Shown: positions 24,714 to 27,037 of the stretch, piece by piece | Layout of the letters: each line of letters starts with the position of its first letter | Position numbering within the stretch: the first letter of the stretch is position 1 | Assembly (NCBI GenBank): GCA_019313735.1 | Contig: JAFDAR010000007.1 | Coordinates: 1-27,037, forward strand | Source of the DNA: Deltaproteobacteria bacterium | GTDB lineage: Bacteria; Desulfobacterota; Syntrophia; Syntrophales; UBA2210 | DNA length: 27,037 nucleotides | Reading direction: 5' to 3' | Translations under genes and position numbers: made by a program | Notes under the pieces: generated by a model | What the model was told of the DNA's origin: nothing | Seen by the model: the letters and a program-made list of their open reading frames with translations, nothing else | Database searches by the model: none

Positions 24714-24725
24714 GTGTCACCTCCT
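24711..24725 (-). promoter_or_regulatory. infC ribosome site with AUA start codon
   Basis: On the minus strand AGGAGGT (24725-24719) is followed after 5 nt by ATA (24713-24711), in frame with IF-3. The next in-frame candidate, TTG at 24701-24699, is 17 nt from the ribosome site, too far for good initiation. Confidence 0.75.
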
Positions 24726-24760
24726 GAATTTTCGCCAAAAAGCGGTCTTATAACACCTTT

Positions 24761-26677
24761 TTATTCATATTTGTCGCACTTTTCATTCACAATGGAAACA
24801 AAATCACTGACGCTCACGGAACCAAGATTCCGGCCATTCCGCTGCCTGGGTGAAATCGTGCCGGATTCCACTTCCCTGTCGCCTATGACCAGCATATAGG
24901 GAACCTTCTGCATCTGCCCTTCCCTTATCTTATATCCGAGCTTCTCGTTTCTGAAATCTTTTTCGCAGCGTACCCCCGCATCCATAAGCTGATTGTAAAC
25001 ATCCTCACCATGAGGAATGTGTCTGTCGGTTACTGTAAGGATGCTCGCCTGCACGGGAGACAACCATACTGGAAAGGCCCCCGCGTAATGCTCAATCAGG
25101 ATTCCCATGAACCGCTCTATCGCTCCCAAGATGACCCTGTGGAGCATAATAGGCCTGTGCTTCTCTCCATCCGGCCCGACATATGATAAATCAAACCTCT
25201 CAGGAAGGGCAAAATCACACTGTATAGTGGCACACTGCCACTTTCTCCCGAGGGCGTCTCTCAGCTTGAAATCTATCTTGGGGCCGTAAAACGCGCCGTC
25301 CCCTTCATTAATATCATACACCATGTTATTATCTTCAAGCGCCTGCCTCAGCGCGTCAGTTGCCAGTTTCCAGTCTTCATCAGATCCTATAGAGTCATCC
25401 GGTTTCGTGCTCAGCTCCACCTCATACTCAAAACCGAACACACCCATGGCATAATCTACCAGATCGGCAATAGCCCTGATCTCCGCGTTCAACTGATCGG
25501 GCGTGCACAGAATATGGGCATCATCCTGCGTGAACTGACGCGCCCGCATGAGGCCATGCAGGACACCTTTCTTCTCATGTCTGAGAACTGTCCCCAACTC
25601 AAAATATCTCAGGGGCAAATCCCTGTAACTCCTTATCTTTGACTTGTATATCAGCATATGAGCGAGACAGTTCATCGGTTTTATGCCGTACAACTGTTCG
25701 TCAACCTCGGTGAAATACATATTTTCCCGATAGTGATCGAAATGCCCGGATTTCTTCCACAGATCACCTTTCAGAATCTGGGGGCCCATCACTATAGCAT
25801 AACCGCGTTTCAGATGTTCTTTTTTCTCCCAATCCTCTATGATCGTTCTCAAAAGAGCGCCCTTCGGGTGAAATATAATCAGTCCCGGCCCAGCCTCGTC
25901 ATTTATCTGGAAGAGATCAAGCTCCCTACCCAGCCTCCGGTGGTCTCTCTTTCTGGCCTCTTCTATTAGCCTGAGATAGTTGTCCAACTCCTCCTGTGTA
26001 GCAAAGCCGGTGCCATAGATACGCTGAAGCATCTTGTTCTTTTCATCTCCTCGCCAGTATGCCCCGGCGACATTCAGGAGTTTAAAGGCTCTGACCATCC
26101 CTGTTGAAGGTATATGCGGCCCCCGGCAGAGGTCAACAAACCCTCCCTGGCTGTACAGGCTCACATCGGTGACATCATCGGGAAGATCATTGATCAGCTC
26201 CACCTTGTACGACTCCCCCCTGTCTTCAAAGAAGGAAACCGCCTCTTCTCTGGATATCTCCCTGCGAACAAAGGGGTAGTCAGCGGAAACAATCTCATGC
26301 ATCTTTTTCTCTATCCTGTCGAGATCCTCAGGAGTAAAGGTATTGGGGTATTCAAAATCATAGTAAAAGCCGTTTTCTATCGAAGGCCCTATGGCTACCC
26401 TGACATCTTCGAATATCTCCTGTACTGCCTGGGCCATTATATGCGATATACTGTGCCTCAATACACCCAAGCCATCTGCGGATGATATATCAATAAGCTC
26501 TAATTCCACATCTTCTTCCACAGAACGGCCTAGATCCACCATTTCGCTATTAAACCTGGCTGCTACGGTGGACGCTAAATCATCTTTATAGCGGGAAGAA
26601 ATTATCTCCCCGACAGTTTTCCCGGACTGGCATATCTCAACCGAACCATCCGGGAATTTCACATTAACCTTTTTCAC
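24761..26677 (-). CDS. thrS: threonyl-tRNA synthetase
   Basis: Charges tRNA-Thr and removes mischarged serine. The 638-residue product has an N-terminal TGS domain (1-60) and an editing domain with HSISHIMAQAVQ and DLCRGPHIPSTG. The catalytic core has zinc ligands in MNCLAHMLIY (Cys), RHEKKGVLHGLMRARQFTQDDAHI (His) and IMLHRVILGAIERF (His). The C-terminal anticodon domain follows (LSPVQASILTVTDRH to the end). The start is GTG 26677-26675 with GGAG 7 nt upstream. First gene after tRNA-Val; no T-box motif seen. Confidence 0.98.
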   Translation of the reverse strand: MKKVNVKFPDGSVEICQSGKTVGEIISSRYKDDLASTVAARFNSEMVDLGRSVEEDVELELIDISSADGLGVLRHSISHIMAQAVQEIFEDVRVAIGPSIENGFYYDFEYPNTFTPEDLDRIEKKMHEIVSADYPFVRREISREEAVSFFEDRGESYKVELINDLPDDVTDVSLYSQGGFVDLCRGPHIPSTGMVRAFKLLNVAGAYWRGDEKNKMLQRIYGTGFATQEELDNYLRLIEEARKRDHRRLGRELDLFQINDEAGPGLIIFHPKGALLRTIIEDWEKKEHLKRGYAIVMGPQILKGDLWKKSGHFDHYRENMYFTEVDEQLYGIKPMNCLAHMLIYKSKIRSYRDLPLRYFELGTVLRHEKKGVLHGLMRARQFTQDDAHILCTPDQLNAEIRAIADLVDYAMGVFGFEYEVELSTKPDDSIGSDEDWKLATDALRQALEDNNMVYDINEGDGAFYGPKIDFKLRDALGRKWQCATIQCDFALPERFDLSYVGPDGEKHRPIMLHRVILGAIERFMGILIEHYAGAFPVWLSPVQASILTVTDRHIPHGEDVYNQLMDAGVRCEKDFRNEKLGYKIREGQMQKVPYMLVIGDREVESGTISPRQRNGRNLGSVSVSDFVSIVNEKCDKYE

Positions 26678-26705
26678 AACAACACTCCGGGTATCCTACC
26701 CCTCT

Positions 26706-26735
26706 AAAGAAAAGGCACCACAAACACAGATGCCT
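26706..26735 (-). terminator. possible terminator or attenuator between tRNA-Val and thrS
   Basis: On the minus strand AGGCATC (26735-26729) pairs with GGTGCCT (26719-26713), 7 bp with one G-U, loop 9 nt. It is followed by TTTCTTT (26712-26706). It could end the tRNA transcript or reduce read-through into thrS, which lacks an obvious promoter of its own. Confidence 0.45.
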
Positions 26736-26757
26736 CCCTACATATGCATATATAAAA

Positions 26758-26832
26758 TGGTAGGCACGCAGGGATTTGAACCCTGGACCCCCACCGTGTC
26801 AAGGTGATGCTCTCCCCCTGAGCTACGTGCCT
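26758..26832 (-). tRNA. tRNA-Val (anticodon GAC)
   Basis: 75-nt tRNA with encoded CCA (26760-26758). The acceptor stem AGGCACG/CGTGCCT is perfect with discriminator A, the D-arm is TAGCTCAGGGGGAGAGCA, and the T-arm carries GGTTCAAATCC. The anticodon loop TTGACAC (anticodon at 26800-26798) is closed by TCACC/GGTGG with one T-G pair. GAC reads the valine codons GUC and GUU. Confidence 0.96.
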
Positions 26833-26852
26833 ATGGCCTGAAAAGGCTAAGT

Positions 26853-26881
26853 TACCTAACAATAAAAAGGTCTTCTGTCAA
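26853..26881 (-). promoter_or_regulatory. possible tRNA-Val/thrS promoter
   Basis: A perfect TTGACA (26881-26876, minus strand) lies upstream of tRNA-Val. At 17 bp spacing the -10 would be the poor TAGGTA (26858-26853). The -35 is convincing, the -10 is not. Confidence 0.35.
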
Positions 26882-26899
26882 GAAATATTATAAAAAAGC

Positions 26900-27037
26900 C
26901 TATGAGTTGTTTATGATTTTTATACCTTTGAAGATATAATTAAACCCGGAAACCACTGTAAAAAAAGCGGTGATCCAGAATAACGTCACAATCATCATAT
27001 GGTTAATACATCCGGGAATGAACAGGGACATAAGCAC
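26900..27037 (-). CDS. pgsA: probable phosphatidylglycerophosphate synthase, C-terminal end
   Basis: Only the last 45 codons are in the window; the gene runs off the right edge. The end is mostly hydrophobic (MMIVTLFWITAFFTVVSGF) followed by NYIFKGIKIINNS and a TAG stop at 26902-26900. A last membrane helix followed by a short S-G-x-x-Y-x-x-K-G tail is typical of CDP-diacylglycerol-glycerol-3-phosphate 3-phosphatidyltransferases. The catalytic CDP-alcohol motif would lie outside the window, so the call is tentative; another membrane protein of this class is possible. Confidence 0.5.
   Translation of the reverse strand: MLMSLFIPGCINHMMIVTLFWITAFFTVVSGFNYIFKGIKIINNS

Noticed and set aside
26678..26757. 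T-box riboswitch before thrS
   Set aside because: The region is only 80 nt and lacks the conserved T-box sequence and specifier stem.
1..27037. CRISPR array, toxin-antitoxin pair, phage or integrated plasmid
   Set aside because: No regularly spaced direct repeats, cas genes, integrase or phage structural genes were found. The tRNA-Val and tmRNA 3' ends, common integration sites, show no second att copy in the window.

Overview
The window looks like a chromosomal segment of a deltaproteobacterium (Desulfobacterota), probably an anaerobe. Pointers are a PxxKW-family cysteine-rich protein, the gene order pheS-pheT-ihfA-merR behind thrS-infC-rpmI-rplT, an EIID-HPr-EI phosphotransferase cluster, a PlsB-type acyltransferase and a tmRNA tag ending AVAA. 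The lineage call is inference from gene content.

Layout. Positions 1-1675 (minus strand) hold a TtcA-like tRNA thiolase, smpB and the tmRNA gene ssrA, i.e. the trans-translation pair. Positions 1833-11649 (plus strand) hold a complete V/A-type ATPase operon in the order I-K-E-C-F-A-B-D, then two genes that are not ATPase subunits (a UPF0216/DUF61 protein, a family best known from archaea, and a stand-alone RsbRD-N-like protein), then a small coiled-coil protein that fits the missing peripheral-stalk subunit G/H. The K-subunit carries a residue set matching the sodium ligands of Enterococcus hirae NtpK, so the pump or synthase is predicted to use Na+. Enolase follows at 11854-13146, with a perfect 32-bp palindrome at its predicted transcription start.

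Positions 13186-15945 hold a broken plsB (minus strand) with two internal deletion/frameshift scars. It is bracketed by two related foldback elements of about 150 bp in opposite orientation. Positions 15963-18807 (minus) are ptsI, ptsH and an EIID gene, with no EIIB or EIIC in view. Positions 19035-19316 (plus) are the PxxKW protein.

Positions 19444-26832 (minus) form a translation cluster: tRNA-Val(GAC), thrS, infC (apparently starting at an AUA codon), rpmI, rplT, pheS, pheT, ihfA and a MerR-type regulator, closed by a strong terminator at 19368-19415. The right edge cuts the 3' end of a probable pgsA.

Most genes are ordinary housekeeping genes. The least ordinary parts are the two extra genes inside the V-ATPase operon, the predicted sodium specificity, the decayed plsB between paired foldback repeats, the palindrome at the eno start, and the non-AUG infC start.
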